Assembly (NCBI GenBank): GCA_030039095.1
Contig: JASHQP010000330.1
Coordinates: 1-6,726 of the forward strand
Length of the DNA: 6,726 nt
Source: Streptosporangiaceae bacterium
Lineage (GTDB): Bacteria; Actinomycetota; Actinomycetes; Streptosporangiales; Streptosporangiaceae
Reading direction: 5' to 3'
Positions 6,554 to 6,726 of this stretch are shown piece by piece. The notes beneath the pieces were generated by a model. It made no database searches, was not told where the DNA came from, and worked only from the letters and a program-made list of their open reading frames with translations. The first letter of the stretch is position 1; the number at the start of each line of letters is the position of its first letter. A program made the position numbers and the translations under genes.

Positions 6554-6726
6554 ATGAGGCATCCCGAGACGAGCGCGCGGCGGATCAGCGTGCCGCAGAC
6601 CTCGGTCAGCCTTTCCGGGCTGCTGCGGCCAGTGACCGGCACGCAGGCACCGGCCGGCGGCGCACAGCCGCCGCTGGCCGCGGCGCAGCAGGCGCAGGAG
6701 ACCGCCGCGCAGGAGACCGCGGCGCG
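6554..6726 (+). CDS. Unrecognised protein, N-terminal part only (runs off the window)
   Basis: I do not recognise this gene. From ATG 6554 the frame is open for 57 codons to the window edge. The start reads MRHPETSARRISVPQTSVSL, continues SGLLRPVTGT, then a Pro/Gly/Ala-rich stretch (31-41), and becomes an Ala/Gln/Glu-rich run, LAAAQQAQETAAQETAA (41-57). There is no signal peptide or membrane segment in the visible part. The AQETA repeat, encoded by a 15-bp DNA repeat, suggests a linker or the beginning of a long helix. AAGGAG at 6534-6539 lies 14 bases before the ATG, which is long; no other in-frame start is available upstream in the leader, and GTG 6590 (V13) is a later option. The gene could encode a larger protein with a disordered N-terminus. 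Confidence 0.55.
   Translation, partial: MRHPETSARRISVPQTSVSLSGLLRPVTGTQAPAGGAQPPLAAAQQAQETAAQETAA
6692..6721 (+). repeat. In-frame 15-bp tandem repeat (AQETA pentapeptide)
   Basis: Two 15-base units (6692-6706 and 6707-6721) differ only at the last base, C versus G. They are in frame with ATG 6554 and encode AQETA twice; the sequence after them begins GCG again, so more copies may follow outside the window. Confidence 0.75.

Overview
The window is very GC-rich chromosomal DNA with actinobacterial character. It has strong third-position G/C bias, GTG starts, purine-rich Shine-Dalgarno (SD) sites, and two proteins from families that use the deazaflavin cofactor F420. I read it as an F420-making actinomycete; genus cannot be told from this sequence. 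Two patches, about 1893-1955 and 4838-4905, are clearly less GC-rich than the rest.

Layout from left to right. Bases 58-1716 hold two minus-strand genes. A PLP-dependent class IV aminotransferase (778-1716) resembles (R)-selective amine transaminases, and downstream of it lies an isochorismatase-fold protein (58-630) whose catalytic Cys position is Val. Upstream of the aminotransferase lies a 63-bp palindromic insertion-like element (1893-1955). It abuts the broken 5' remnant of a minus-strand aldo/keto reductase gene (1946-2198), which is also disabled by a perfect 10-bp tandem duplication. Next comes thiI (2247-3482, plus strand), a rhodanese-less tRNA 4-thiouridine sulfurtransferase that appears to lack a usable SD. 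Convergent with it is a secreted protein (3513-4787, minus strand) with seven W-containing repeats, read here as a seven-bladed beta-propeller.

A 214-bp divergent intergenic region leads to an LLM-class F420-dependent oxidoreductase (5002-5874, plus strand). Convergent with that is a short PPOX-fold F420-type protein (5910-6287, minus strand). The two gene ends are separated by a perfect 19-bp tandem duplication that carries the PPOX stop codon. The PPOX reading frame keeps family-like sequence for 19 codons upstream of its first ATG, as far as a CTG. The right edge holds the first 57 codons of an unrecognised plus-strand protein that runs off the window (6554 onward), with a hairpin in its leader and in-frame 15-bp repeats.

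Most genes are ordinary accessory or housekeeping metabolism. The F420 pair may share a cofactor pool, and the aldo/keto reductase, transaminase and isochorismatase-like genes could be remnants of one amine/carbonyl cassette. I see no defence system, CRISPR array, RNA gene or complete transposase. The most interesting items are the palindromic element beside the dead reductase, the seven-repeat secreted protein, the PPOX start-codon problem and the Cys-to-Val hydrolase.
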